DNA of 64,000 nt from the NCBI GenBank assembly GCA_032622095.1, contig CP136061.1, positions 9,501,287-9,565,286 on the forward strand, written 5' to 3'. Each line of letters starts with the position of its first letter. Position 1 is the stretch's first letter. This DNA comes from Siphonodentalium dalli (Eukaryota > Mollusca > Scaphopoda > Gadilida > Siphonodentaliidae). Shown in pieces: positions 38,115-49,853 of this stretch. A program made the translations under genes and the position numbers. The notes under the pieces are model-generated. The model did not search any database. It worked only from the letters and a program-made list of their open reading frames with translations, and had not been told where the DNA came from.

Positions 38115-40781
38115 GCTGTTTAAAACAGTGTGGAAAACAACACAAATAAACCAACTCAAGACTTACTATGCAGATGTGAGCCAGTACTCGTGGAAATAAG
38201 CATATAAACAATATGATATAAGCCCTATTGTGCTTATTTTCACAAGAACAGGCTTGAAAACAACACAATTAAACAACTCAACACTTACCATGAAGATGTC
38301 AGGCAATTTTCCTGAAAATACGCGTTTAATTTTGTTCATCTAAGCTAATGTTGGCTTATTTAATCGCAATTTAATATATATATAAGTTCTAGATTGACCT
38401 AAAACACGGTTTTAAAAACGAACATACCCTCTTACAAATACGCACATAATCGACCTATAATGTGAAATAGGTACATATTGTGATTATTTGATTCTCAAAT
38501 AAGCAAATAATGGAGTCATAGCCGTGATTTAGTCTTATGGTGCGTGGGCCACAGTGAAAACACATATTAAAGAGCGTACACCTGAAAAGTCGTGGATTGG
38601 CCTATATGTGTCATTGCCCGCATATTATCTGCTTAGAATCGCCCCATTAGGCATCGATATTGTGACTAAATTGCTCTAATGTTCAGCACATTATCGACTC
38701 AAAATGAGTTATTCTAAGCAGATTATCTACCTATAATAAATTCTTTATAAGCAGATAAAGTGCGGGTTTTCAGGGGAACTGGCTGTTTAAAACAGTGTGG
38801 AAAACAACACAAATAAACCAACTCAAGACTTACTATGCAGATGTGAGCCAGTACTCGTGGAAATAAGCATATAAACAATATGATATAAGCCCTATTGTGC
38901 TTATTTTCACAAGAACAGGCTTGAAAACAACACAATTAAACAACTCAACACTTACAATGAAGATGTCAGGCAATTTTCCTGAAAATACGCGTTTAATTTT
39001 GTTCATCTAAGCTAATGTTGGCTTATTTAATCGCAATTTAATATATATATAAGTTCTAGATTGACCTAAAACACGGTTTTTAAAACTAACATACCCTCTT
39101 AAAAATACGCACATAATCGACCTATAATGTGAAATAGGTACATATTATGATTATTTGATTCTCAAATAAGCAAATAATGGAGTCATAGCCGTGATTTAGT
39201 CTTATGGTGTGTGGGCCACAGTGAAAACACATATTAAAGAGCGTACACCTGAAAAGTCGTGGACTGGCCTATATGTGTCATTGCCCGCATATTATCTGCT
39301 TAGAACGCCCCATTAGGCATCGATATTGTGACTAAATTGCTCTAATGTTCAGCACATTATCGACTCAAAATGAGTTATTCTAAGCAGATTATCTACCTAA
39401 AATAAATTCTTTATAAGCAGATAAAGTGCGGGTTTTCAGGGGAACTGGCTGTTTAAAACAGTGTGGAAAACAACACAAATAAACCAACTCAAGACTTACT
39501 ATGCAGATGTGAGCCAGTATTCTTGGAAATAAGCATATAAACAATATGATATAAGCCCTATTGTGCTTATTTTCACAAGAACAGGCTTGAAAACAACACA
39601 ATTAAACAACTCAACACTTACCATGAAGATGTCAGGCAATTTTCCTGAAAATACGCGTTTAATTTTGTTCATCTAAGCTAATGTTGGCTTATTTAATCGC
39701 AATTTAATATATATATAAGTTCTAGATTGACCTAAAACACGGTTTTAAAAACAAACATACCCTCTTACAAATACGCACATAATCGACCTATAATGTGAAA
39801 TAGGTACATATTGTGATTATTTGATTCTCAAATAAGCAAATAATGGAGTCATAGCCGTGATTTAGTCTTATGGTGCGTGGGCCACAGTGAAAACACATAT
39901 TAAAGAGCGTACACCTGAAAAGTCGTGGATTGGTCTATATGTGTCATTGCCCGCATATTATCTGCTTAGAATCGCCCCATTAGGCATCGATGTTGTGACT
40001 AAATTGCTCTAATGTTCAGCACATTATCCACTCAAAATGACTTATTCTAAGCAGATTATCTACCTAAAATAGTTCTTTATAAGCAGATAAAGTGCAGGTT
40101 TTCAGGGGAACTGGCTGTTTAAAACAATGTGGAAAACAACACAAATAAACCAACTCAAGACTTACTATGCAGATGTGAGCCAGTACTCGTGGAAATAAGC
40201 ATATAAACAATATGATATAAGCCCTATTGTGCTTATTTTCACAAGAACGGGCTTGAAAACAACACAATTAAACAACTCAACACTTACCATGAAGATGTCA
40301 GGCAATTTTCCTGAAAATACGCGTTTAATTTTGTTCATCTAAGCTAATGTTGGCTTATTTAATCGCAATTTAATATATATATAAGTTCTAGATTGACCTA
40401 AAACACGGTTTTTAAAACTAACATACCCTCTTAAAAATACGCACATAATCGACCTATAATGTGAAATAGGTACATATTATGATTATTTGATTCTCAAATA
40501 AGCAAATAATGGAGTCATAGCCGTGATTTAGTCTTATGGTGTGTGGGCCACAGTGAAAACACATATTAAAGAGCGTACACCTGAAAAGTCGTGGACTGGC
40601 CTATATGTGTCATTGCCCGCATATTATCTGCTTAGAATCGCCCCATTAGGCATCGATATTGTGACTAAATTGCTCTAATGTTCAGCACATTATCGACTCA
40701 AAATGAGTTATTCTAAGCAGATTATCTACCTATAATAAATTCTTTATAAGCAGATAAAAGTGCGGGTTTTCAGGGGAACTG
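38115..40781 (+). repeat. Regular ABCD higher-order unit
   Basis: Monomers start at 38,115, 38,782, 39,448 and 40,114. With the preceding extra A it forms an A-A-B-C-D pentamer of 3,335 bp that begins again at 40,782. Confidence 0.88.
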
Positions 40782-43700
40782 GCTGTTTAAAACAGTGTGG
40801 AAAACAACACAAATAAACCAACTCAAGACTTACTATGCAGATGTGAGCCAGTACTCGTGGAAATAAGCATATAAACAATATGATATAAGCCCTATTGTGC
40901 TTATTTTCACAAGAACAGGCTTGAAAACAACACAATTAAACAACTCAACACTTACCATGAAGATGTCAGGCAATTTTCCTGAAAATACGCGTTTAATTTT
41001 GTTCATCTAAGCTAATGTTGGCTTATTTAATCGCAATTTAATATATATATAAGTTCTAGATTGACCTAAAACACGGTTTTAAAAACGAACATACCCTCTT
41101 ACAAATACGCACATAATCGACCTATAATGTGAAATAGGTACATATTGTGATTATTTGATTCTCAAATAAGCAAATAATGGAGTCATAGCCGTGATTTAGT
41201 CTTATGGTGCGTGGGCCACAGTGAAAACACATATTAAAGAGCGTACACCTGAAAAGTCGTGGATTGGCCTATATGTGTCATTGCCCGCATATTATCTGCT
41301 TAGAATCGCCCCATTAGGCATCGATATTGTGACTAAATTGCTCTAATGTTCAGCACATTATCGACTCAAAATGAGTTATTCTAAGCAGATTATCTACCTA
41401 TAATAAATTCTTTATAAGCAGATAAAAGTGCGGGTTTTCAGGGGAACTGGCTGTTTAAAACAGTGTGGAAAACAACACAAATAAACCAACTCAAGACTTA
41501 CTATGCAGATGTGAGCCAGTACTCGTGGAAATAAGCATATAAACAATATGATATAAGCCCTATTGTGCTTATTTTCACAAGAACAGGCTTGAAAACAACA
41601 CAATTAAACAACTCAACACTTACCATGAAGATGTCAGGCAATTTTCCTGAAAATACGCGTTTAATTTTGTTCATCTAAGCTAATGTTGGCTTATTTAATC
41701 GCAATTTAATATATATATAAGTTCTAGATTGACCTAAAACACGGTTTTAAAAACGAACATACCCTCTTACAAATACGCACATAATCGACCTATAATGTGA
41801 AATAGGTACATATTGTGATTATTTGATTCTCAAATAAGCAAATAATGGAGTCATAGCCGTGATTTAGTCTTATGGTGCGTGGGCCACAGTGAAAACACAT
41901 ATTAAAGAGCGTACACCTGAAAAGTCGTGGATTGGCCTATATGTGTCATTGCCCGCATATTATCTGCTTAGAATCGCCCCATTAGGCATCGATATTGTGA
42001 CTAAATTGCTCTAATGTTCAGCACATTATCGACTCAAAATGAGTTATTCTAAGCAGATTATCTACCTATAATAAATTCTTTATAAGCAGATAAAGTGCGG
42101 GTTTTCAGGGGAACTGGCTGTTTAAAACAGTGTGGAAAACAACACAAATAAACCAACTCAAGACTTACTATGCAGATGTGAGCCAGTACTCGTGGAAATA
42201 AGCATATAAACAATATGATATAAGCCCTATTGTGCTTATTTTCACAAGAACAGGCTTGAAAACAACACAATTAAACAACTCAACACTTACAATGAAGATG
42301 TCAGGCAATTTTCCTGAAAATACGCGTTTAATTTTGTTCATCTAAGCTAATGTTGGCTTATTTAATCGCAATTTAATATATATATAAGTTCTAGATTGAC
42401 CTAAAACACGGTTTTTAAAACTAACATACCCTCTTAAAAATACGCACATAATCGACCTATAATGTGAAATAGGTACATATTATGATTATTTGATTCTCAA
42501 ATAAGCAAATAATGGAGTCATAGCCGTGATTTAGTCTTATGGTGTGTGGGCCACAGTGAAAACACATATTAAAGAGCGTACACCTGAAAAGTCGTGGACT
42601 GGCCTATATGTGTCATTGCCCGCATATTATCTGCTTAGAACGCCCCATTAGGCATCGATATTGTGACTAAATTGCTCTAATGTTCAGCACATTATCGACT
42701 CAAAATGAGTTATTCTAAGCAGATTATCTACCTAAAATAAATTCTTTATAAGCAGATAAAGTGCGGGTTTTCAGGGGAACTGGCTGTTTAAAACAGTGTG
42801 GAAAACAACACAAATAAACCAACTCAAGACTTACTATGCAGATGTGAGCCAGTATTCTTGGAAATAAGCATATAAACAATATGATATAAGCCCTATTGTG
42901 CTTATTTTCACAAGAACAGGCTTGAAAACAACACAATTAAACAACTCAACACTTACCATGAAGATGTCAGGCAATTTTCCTGAAAATACGCGTTTAATTT
43001 TGTTCATCTAAGCTAATGTTGGCTTATTTAATCGCAATTTAATATATATATAAGTTCTAGATTGACCTAAAACACGGTTTTAAAAACAAACATACCCTCT
43101 TACAAATACGCACATAATCGACCTATAATGTGAAATAGGTACATATTGTGATTATTTGATTCTCAAATAAGCAAATAATGGAGTCATAGCCGTGATTTAG
43201 TCTTATGGTGCGTGGGCCACAGTGAAAACACATATTAAAGAGCGTACACCTGAAAAGTCGTGGATTGGCCTATATGTGTCATTGCCCGCATATTATCTGC
43301 TTAGAATCGCCCCATTAGGCATCGATATTGTGACTAAATTGCTCTAATGTTCAGCACATTATCGACTCAAAATGAGTTATTCTAAGCAGATTATCTACCT
43401 ATAATAAATTCTTTATAAGCAGATAAAAGTGCGGGTTTTCAGGGGAACTGGCTGTTTAAAACAGTGTGGAAAACAACACAAATAAACCAACTCAAGACTT
43501 ACTATGCAGATGTGAGCCAGTACTCGTGGAAATAAGCATATAAACAATATGATATAAGCCCTATTGTGCTTATTTTCACAAGAACAGGCTTGAAAACAAC
43601 ACAATTAAACAACTCAACACTTACCATGAAGATGTCAGGCAATTTTCCTGAAAATACGCGTTTAATTTTGTTCATCTAAGCTAATGTTGGCTTATTTAAT

Positions 43701-44116
43701 CGCAATTTAATATATATATAAGTTCTAGATTGACCTAAAACACGGTTTTAAAAACAAACATACCCTCTTACAAATACGCACATAATCGACCTATAATGTG
43801 AAATAGGTACATATTGTGATTATTTGATTCTCAAATAAGCAAATAATGGAGTCATAGCCGTGATTTAGTCTTATGGTGCGTGGGCCACAGTGAAAACACA
43901 TATTAAAGAGCGTACACCTGAAAAGTCGTGGATTGGCCTATATGTGTCATTGCCCGCATATTATCTGCTTAGAATCGCCCCATTAGGCATCGATATTGTG
44001 ACTAAATTGCTCTAATGTTCAGCACATTATCGACTCAAAATGACTTATTCTAAGCAGATTATCTACCTAAAATAGTTCTTTATAAGCAGATAAAGTGCAG
44101 GTTTTCAGGGGAACTT
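40782..44116 (+). repeat. Right edge of array: A-A-B-C-A
   Basis: Monomers start at 40,782 (A), 41,450 (A), 42,117 (B), 42,783 (C) and 43,451 (A). The last monomer ends with progenitor-like sequence (ATGACTTATTC, AAAATAGTTC, GGAACTTGCTG) and passes into segment B at 44,117 (GTACAATGTGGGACTATT). Confidence 0.88.
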
Positions 44117-45956
44117 GCTGTTTAAAACAGTACAATGTGGGACTATTTACATACGACATAAGCTCATATTGGCATTATTTAATCTATAATTTTTCATCAA
44201 CACGACTTACCAAAGCTACGCACTTTGTATTTTGTGTTTTCACTATGGCCCGCGCCATTCAACGAAATATGTGCTTATTTCAGAATCAGATTATGGGATT
44301 ATTTTCTCGAGAACATGCTGGAAAATAAAACGAATAAACCAACACAAAACGTACCATGCACATTTCATCCTCGTGAAAATACGGCTTATTTTAATGTGCG
44401 AAATCAGCTCATATTGGCGTTATATATAACCGCATTATACAATTCATATATGGACCTAACAATCTTTTTTTTTAAATAGTCCAATATGGGACTATTTTCG
44501 AATGAAATAAACCCATATTGGCATTGTTTAATCTACCTTTTTCATCCAGACGACTTACCATGGTGATTCACGCTCTTTATAATGTATGTTCACTGTGGCC
44601 CGCGCCGTTAACAGAACATGGGTGTAAGCTCACTATGGACTTTTTTCATAATCAAATCAGTCCAATGTGAATATTTAGGTCCAATATGAACCTATTACAC
44701 GAGGATATGTTGAAATATAAGACGAGGTAACGAGCTGTCAGATGACACAAATTCCAACCACCTGCGTGGCGTTAGTCATCAAGCAATGGCTAAACTATTT
44801 GTATTATGTTATTCACACTCCAACGCTTGTGTTGTTCAATAAGGGCTATGGTTCAGTTTGTCATATAACCTGACTCAATTGGTTGATTGTATCAAACGTT
44901 GCAGGCATTGGAATAGAAACATTTCTGGTCGGCCATTTACTGGGCACACCCGCTGAAGAAATTTTCCGAGAGGACAGCCATTTTGTCGTCGGTGAAATGC
45001 ATCAAGACCTACATTTATATTCATTTCAACCCATAAAAGATGTTGTAATGGCATGCATGGCATCTCATGATCGAGTCGGGTCATAAGCCAAAATGAACAA
45101 AAGTCCTTCGGGGACAAAATGTGCGTTATATATTTGATAACATTCTTTAAAACATTGTAGCTTGACAACGCCAGGTGGTGGGAATTTGGATAATCTGATA
45201 GATTGTTACCTTGTCTTATATATATATGTCTTTTGTGTGGTGCCAAACACCTGTGATATTTCATGCATGCACTCAACTTTGTAATCTAGCTAAATTTTAA
45301 ACCTTTGTTTATCTGGAAATGTTGGCTGTTTGGTCCATCCGATGTCTGTTCATGTCATAACTTTAACAGTAGTGCTCGGATCTCAATGATATATTGTATG
45401 GATATTCACCACTATGAGGACGTTTAATGGAACATTCAACTGTTTTGTTTTGGTTTTTTGTTCTATTGTTATTCATCTTTGTCCATATGAAAATGCTGAT
45501 TTTTGGGTCCATCTGTCTATAGCTGTATAGAAGTCATAAGTTATAGATATGCCCACACTAGGCGGTATGCCGCAAGGGGACATGCACAGGACGACAGTTA
45601 ACTCCAACTCTTAAAAGCGACTGTTTAAAATTTATTAGATGAATATATATCAGAGATGGGGATTCATGTTTGTTCAAATGGGGGCAGAGGTAAGAGATTT
45701 AGCTCTGCCCCACCCACACTACATGTATCTATGCTGTACGCTACTAGTATAATAATATATATATTCCTCTTGAAAATTTCATTTCTGATACATTAGTTTG
45801 ATTTTATTTTCCAACCAGTATGTTTTTAAACCAACAGTCCATATTTGCCTACTTCAGGTTAAACTGTTATACCAAAATGGGCCACAACTGTTATGCCATT
45901 TATGGAAGATGTCAGGTTGGAAATTCCCAAAAGTTTGAGAGCTTGAAGCACCGGTT
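44117..45956 (+). repeat. Segment B, sister copy
   Basis: Matches 8256-10,090 almost base for base, including the ~350-bp internal repeat. Differences include a shorter TA run near 45,220 and the 9-bp insertion near 45,052. No gene is recognised; overlapping short frames have the same status as in copy 1. Confidence 0.85.
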
Positions 45957-46487
45957 CCAGTTTTAAAATTTCAACACTGGGTCGTATTGCATCATCCGAT
46001 CCAGTGTGTCACAGTTATACCGCTGACACAAAACTTGAGGATTTGCCATGTGGGGGGTGCAAATACTGTACCCGAATACATACAAACTGGTCAAAATTTG
46101 AAGAAGACGTTGATTATGCAGTACCATTAGCAAAAGGATCATGTCAATTCGAATCAGAATTTGATCCAGAAGTTTATGAAAACACTTGCCCTACAATATC
46201 AGCAATAAATAGCCCCAACTAATTTTGATCAGTGGGAATACAAGCCATCAAAGTTGAGTGTGATAGATTCAGAAACTGGTTGGACGCACACCCAACTTGA
46301 AATTGCTAACAAAGCACTTCCTCAACCTGGAGTGCTAATTCAACAATTAACCTCCACTGATAATTTGGCATTATCCAGCCTAGGAAGCTCAGAAGAGTTG
46401 GGAAAAGCTCAAAGGGCTGACCCCGACATGGAAATAATTATTACTTGGTTGGAAAAAGGAGAAGAACCCAGTTAAGGTGATTTATTC
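45957..46487 (+). pseudogene. pol: Ty3-type pol fragment, sister copy, frameshifted and truncated
   Basis: Same protein region as 10,090-10,604 (LEDLPCGGCKYC, WSKFEEDVDYAVPLA, EELGKAQRADPDMEIIITWL). One extra A (CCCCAACTAATTTTG near 46,215) breaks the frame into 46,004-46,222 and 46,254-46,475. A CAG insertion occurs near 46,470. Homology to the integrase-bearing copy ends at 46,487 in an abrupt break, so no integrase follows. Confidence 0.75.
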
Positions 46488-47461
46488 CTATGAACCGCCT
46501 TCTATTGGAAACTGATGCACCATACTTTGACAAAGAAATGCATGGGACATCCATATACATCTCCATCTTTAATAGGAGACATTGCTGAATGTATCGCCAC
46601 CATTTAAAGTTGTTCTCTCCGAGAGGTACCTGCGCACACTACAGCAAATGCCAAGTACTTTTATAGAATGACTTGAAAAACCAAGTCGGCAGCCTGCAGT
46701 ATACTTTGATTCCAATAGTTTGTATACTAGCAGGGTCTGGTACATGTAAGGTTTGAAATACCAAACCAAATTGTACATAATTCTCAAAGGTTTGAAACAC
46801 CAAACCAAGCGGGATATAAAGTGGTATTTAGGAGTGAAAGGCTTGAAAAACCGAAGCCAGTATCTCTTAAATTTGAAGTAAATTATGTTTCAAAAACAGT
46901 AGTCACAGAGCGGTAGCCTGATTGTAGCACTGTAGAACCAAAATACTGGTTCAAGCTATGATTGGAAAACTTGATAACCCTATTTTTGCGAGGTCAGGGT
47001 TTTGACTCGGGTAGTCATAGGCAATCCACCCATTTTGGTTTAGCAGTTTGGTTTGGCAGGATATCTTCATTCTTTTCAAATAAAACTGGGTGGTGTGTAG
47101 TGAATTTGGTAAACAATAATTATTCCACGTGGTCCGATATAAACAATGAGCCGCTGTCAAAATACGTCATCAATAAACATTGGGTGCGGTCCAACCAAAA
47201 CGACGATATCGCAGCCAATTGCGGAAGACAGCGAGATACGAGAATTATGGGTACATCCGACCTCGTCAGAAATATATTACACTCGGACCAGACAACATCG
47301 ATCGATAACAACTTCAATTGATAATACAAAATACTGTATTCAAATACGTTTCGCCATGATGTAAATTCTTAGGAGTTCCCGACCTACTAGATAGGTAAGT
47401 ATCATATTTATTCATGTATATTTTATGTAGTGATAATTAATACCTCATTCAAACTTCGCTA
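46488..47461. other. Unassigned sequence with four small hairpins
   Basis: Four near-identical 18-19 bp hairpins lie at 46,670-46,687 (GACTTGAAAAACCAAGTC), 46,750-46,767 (GGTTTGAAATACCAAACC), 46,789-46,806 (GGTTTGAAACACCAAACC) and 46,840-46,858 (GGCTTGAAAAACCGAAGCC). A TATAAAG string (46,815) lies between the third and fourth. A plus frame of 119 codons at 46,962-47,321 has no recognisable domain and overlaps opposing frames; I do not call it. A strong splice-donor string (ATAGGTAAGTATC) lies near 47,390. Confidence 0.5.
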
Positions 47462-48575
47462 CAGTACGACCTGTAGCCCGCGCCAATGGATTTAATTTTG
47501 AAATCCAAGATGGCCGCCAGCGGCCATGTCTTTTGGCCAAATGACCCCAAAATGACTCGTTCCCATCTACATGTCAATGTCAACATTCAAATTTCATAAA
47601 GATCAGACCAAAAGTACGACATGTAGCCCGCGCCAAAGGATTTAGTCATGCAATTAGTAAAATCCAAGATGGCTGCTGGTGACCATGTTTTTCGACCTCG
47701 TTCCCATCTACATGTCATTGTTAACATCCATGACAAATTTCATGAAGATCCGACCAAAGCTACGACATGTAGCCTGTGCCAAATGATTTAGTCATGCAAA
47801 GAGTAAAATCCAAGATGGCTGCTGCCGGCCATGTGTTTTGGCCGAACGACCCCAAAATGACTCGTTCCCATCTACATGTCAATATTAATATCCACAACAA
47901 ATTTCATGATGATCAGATGAACAGTACGACCTGTAGCCCGTGCTAACGGATTCAATTTTGAAATCCAAGATGGCCACTGGTGGCCATGTTTTTTTGCCGA
48001 ATGACACCAAAATGACTCGTTCCCATCTACATGTCATCCCATCTACAAATTTCATAATGATCCGACCAAAGGTACGACCTGTAGCCCGTGCCAAAGGATT
48101 TAGTCACGCAAAGAGTACAATCCAAGATGGCTGCTGGTGGCCATGATTTTTGGCCGAATGACCCCAAAATGACTCGTTCCCATCTACATGTCTTTGCTAA
48201 CATCCATGACAAATTTCATGAAAATCCGACAAAAGCTACGACATGTAGCCCATGCCAAAGGATTTAGTCATGCAAAGAGTAAAATCCAAGATGGCTGCAT
48301 GTTTTTTGTCCGAATGACACCAAAATGACTTGTTCCGATCTACATGTAATTATTAACATCCATGACAAATTTCATGATGATCAGATGAACAGTACGACCT
48401 GTAGCCCGTGCTAACGGATTGAATTTGAAATCCAAGATGGCCGCTGGCAGCCATGTTTTTTTGCCGAATGACCCCAAAATGACTCGTTCCCATCTACATG
48501 TCAATATCAACAGCCATGACAAATTTCATAATGATCCGACCAAAGGTACGACCTGTAGCCCGTGCTAAAGGAAAT
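47462..48575 (+). repeat. Eight-copy degenerate tandem repeat, ~150-165 bp unit
   Basis: TACGACCTGTAGCCCG or a close variant starts near 47,465, 47,613, 47,761, 47,926, 48,072, 48,237, 48,393 and 48,546. Unit order: that block, AAAGGATTTAGTCATGCAAA or ATTTTGAAATCC, CCAAGATGGCnGC, GGCCATGTTTTT, GACCCCAAAATGACTCGTTC, CCATCTACATGTC, CAAATTTCATGATGATC. Small minus frames inside come from the repeat. The same family recurs at 51,360 and 57,790-58,640. Confidence 0.9.
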
Positions 48576-48670
48576 TGTTGACGAATCACGCACACACGAA
48601 CACACACACGGACGACGGATACCAAGCCATGGCAATAGCTCAAACTTTACAAAGTAAAGTTGAGCTAACA
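48576..48670 (+). mobile_element. Retroposon-like 3' tail
   Basis: After the last ~150-bp unit comes a CACACACGAACACACACACG run, GGACGACGGATACC, then a hairpin AGCTCAAACTTTAC / GTAAAGTTGAGCT (48,637-48,666). This order (CA/GGACGACGGA tail with an AGCTCA hairpin) is typical of non-autonomous repeats I associate with molluscs; the family name is not assigned. Confidence 0.4.
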
Positions 48671-48674
48671 AGAG

Positions 48675-48812
48675 ACTGATATGATATTCATAAAGGTAAG
48701 ATGCATTCATTCTCATACAATGCACAACAAGAGGCCGCTGTGGTTCTGAAGATGTGATGCCCCAAACAAGTTAGACACATCTCTACTCATTCTTAATCAC
48801 AAAGAGGTTGAT
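48675..48812 (+). repeat. ~125-bp repeat unit (first of four)
   Basis: CTGATATGATATTCATAAAG, GGTAAGATGCATTC, CATACAATGCACAACAAGAG, GCCGCTGTGGTTCTG. Three further copies lie at 50,272-50,650. The 372-bp duplication sits between the first copy and the others. Confidence 0.75.
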
Positions 48813-48817
48813 TTATG

Positions 48818-49189
48818 CAGCTAGCCCAGAGAAGGACAGACTATCTGAATTAAGAACAATTCGCAGCCGCAGCTCCTAAATGTTTGTCTCAACTCGAGAG
48901 TAGCGAGGATGGCCCAACAACCAGTTATAGAAAGAGAAATCTCCTTGGGGTCAGTTCGTTCACTATAAACCATAATTGCGACACCTCGCCCCACTCAAGT
49001 CGAGACCTACTGATTATTCCCCTATTTACCCTGTTGTTCAAGTCAGAGGCCCGGAGGGAGTTGCTTGGTTTGAGATAACTATCGATTGAGATAAATGGCT
49101 CCCCGATCAAATGGTAACCGTGTTTATTAGGATTTTGGCAACATGAAAATATATACATGTAAAATGATAGTCAGGCTCAAAGGTGGGAG
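48818..49189 (+). repeat. 372-bp direct repeat, copy 1
   Basis: From CAGCTAGCCCAGAGAAGG to CTCAAAGGTGGGAG, nearly identical to 49,854-50,225 with the same length. A few substitutions (for example GCCGCAGC/ACCCCACC) keep the copies in register. Confidence 0.92.
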
Positions 49190-49853
49190 TGAACATAGTA
49201 CTAATGAATGAGGTAATGTGGTAAAATACAAAAGATAATGTTTGACAAAGTGAAATACATAAATGTAGATATTAATATGTATATATATATGACTCTATCC
49301 CTGTAATGAGTAGAAAAAAGGACTCTAGCGTGGGACTGTGATTTCCCAATTAGAACTTGGGAGGGAGGGTGGGTAAAATTGATGTTCCAAAATTGACTGA
49401 CACATGTTGATTTCAAAGCACTAGCAGGGATGCGTTATTTTCGTCCCCAAAATAGGGAAAATTTGTAAATATAAAAAATATTACCCGTTTTCCAAGAATT
49501 GAACAAAGCGAATGATTCTTCGTAATCGACGCTACCTCGTGTGGGCTCCAAGAATGCCCATACTCTCTGATTGGCTCCCTGCTGCCATCTTCTAATTAAA
49601 ACTTTCTTCAAAAGGTATTTCATGAATATTAATGAGCGTTTCTTGGAATTGGTTAATCTTTCCATGAATCTAGACTCTGACGCATGCGCATTGGAAGTGT
49701 TTACATTCCTAATATAGCGGGTTCTAATTCTGACTTAACCTGGGTATTCCCCGGAAGTTCCAGGCCATTTATTCCTCGGTTTGATGATGATTACATTAAG
49801 TCTTGTCTTGCTGCATAAAACCTGTTATGATTTAGACATAACTTGCATTTATA
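49190..49853. other. Unassigned spacer between the 372-bp repeats
   Basis: About 660 bp with no recognised gene. A minus frame at 49,435-49,665 and others are short and unsupported. Confidence 0.4.

Larger units (their letters stand above)
12778..44116 (+). repeat. Satellite array: 47 monomers of ~667 bp with tetrameric higher-order repeat
   Basis: Monomer starts, taken at GCTGTTTAAAACAGT, fall at 13,444, 14,112, 14,779, 15,445, 16,111, 16,779 and so on to 43,451, with spacings 668, 667, 666 and 666 repeating, so the higher-order period is 2,667 bp. Type marks: A has CAGATAAAAGTGCGGG; B has CTTACAATGAA and GAACGCCCC; C has AGTATTCTTGG and GATGTTGTGAC; D has AAAACAATGTGG and AGAACGGGC. Every monomer carries an inverted repeat (ATTATCTGCTTAGAAT ... 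ATTCTAAGCAGATTAT, 71-bp loop) and a TATATATATAAG run. Every monomer also has a minus-strand frame of 63-70 codons (MCCFQA(C/R)SCENKHN start) crossing the monomer boundary; its end differs by type and I see no evidence that it is a gene. No CENP-B box was seen. Confidence 0.97.
11734..46487 (+). repeat. Segmental duplication, copy 2 (A-satellite-B-pol)
   Basis: Direct tandem partner of 6562-10,616. Segment A (11,734-12,777) and segment B plus pol (44,117-46,487) match copy 1 with few substitutions and small indels (for example 14 bp near 12,470 and ATGCATGGC near 45,052). Between them the one monomer of copy 1 is replaced by 47. Homology stops at 46,487, in the middle of the integrase linker, so copy 2 lacks the integrase part. 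Confidence 0.92.

Noticed and set aside
13385-43604. Forty-six copies of a 63-70 codon gene
   Set aside because: The frame crosses satellite junctions, varies at its end by monomer type, and its conservation is explained by array homogenisation.
12778-44116. CRISPR-like or bacterial repeat array
   Set aside because: Monomers are 667 bp with no short repeat-spacer pattern, and the surroundings are animal retroelements and splice signals.
12778-44116. Centromeric satellite with CENP-B box
   Set aside because: No CENP-B-box-like string was seen; position on the chromosome cannot be judged from the window.
46962-47321. 119-codon plus frame
   Set aside because: Overlaps several opposing frames, composition not protein-like, no family.
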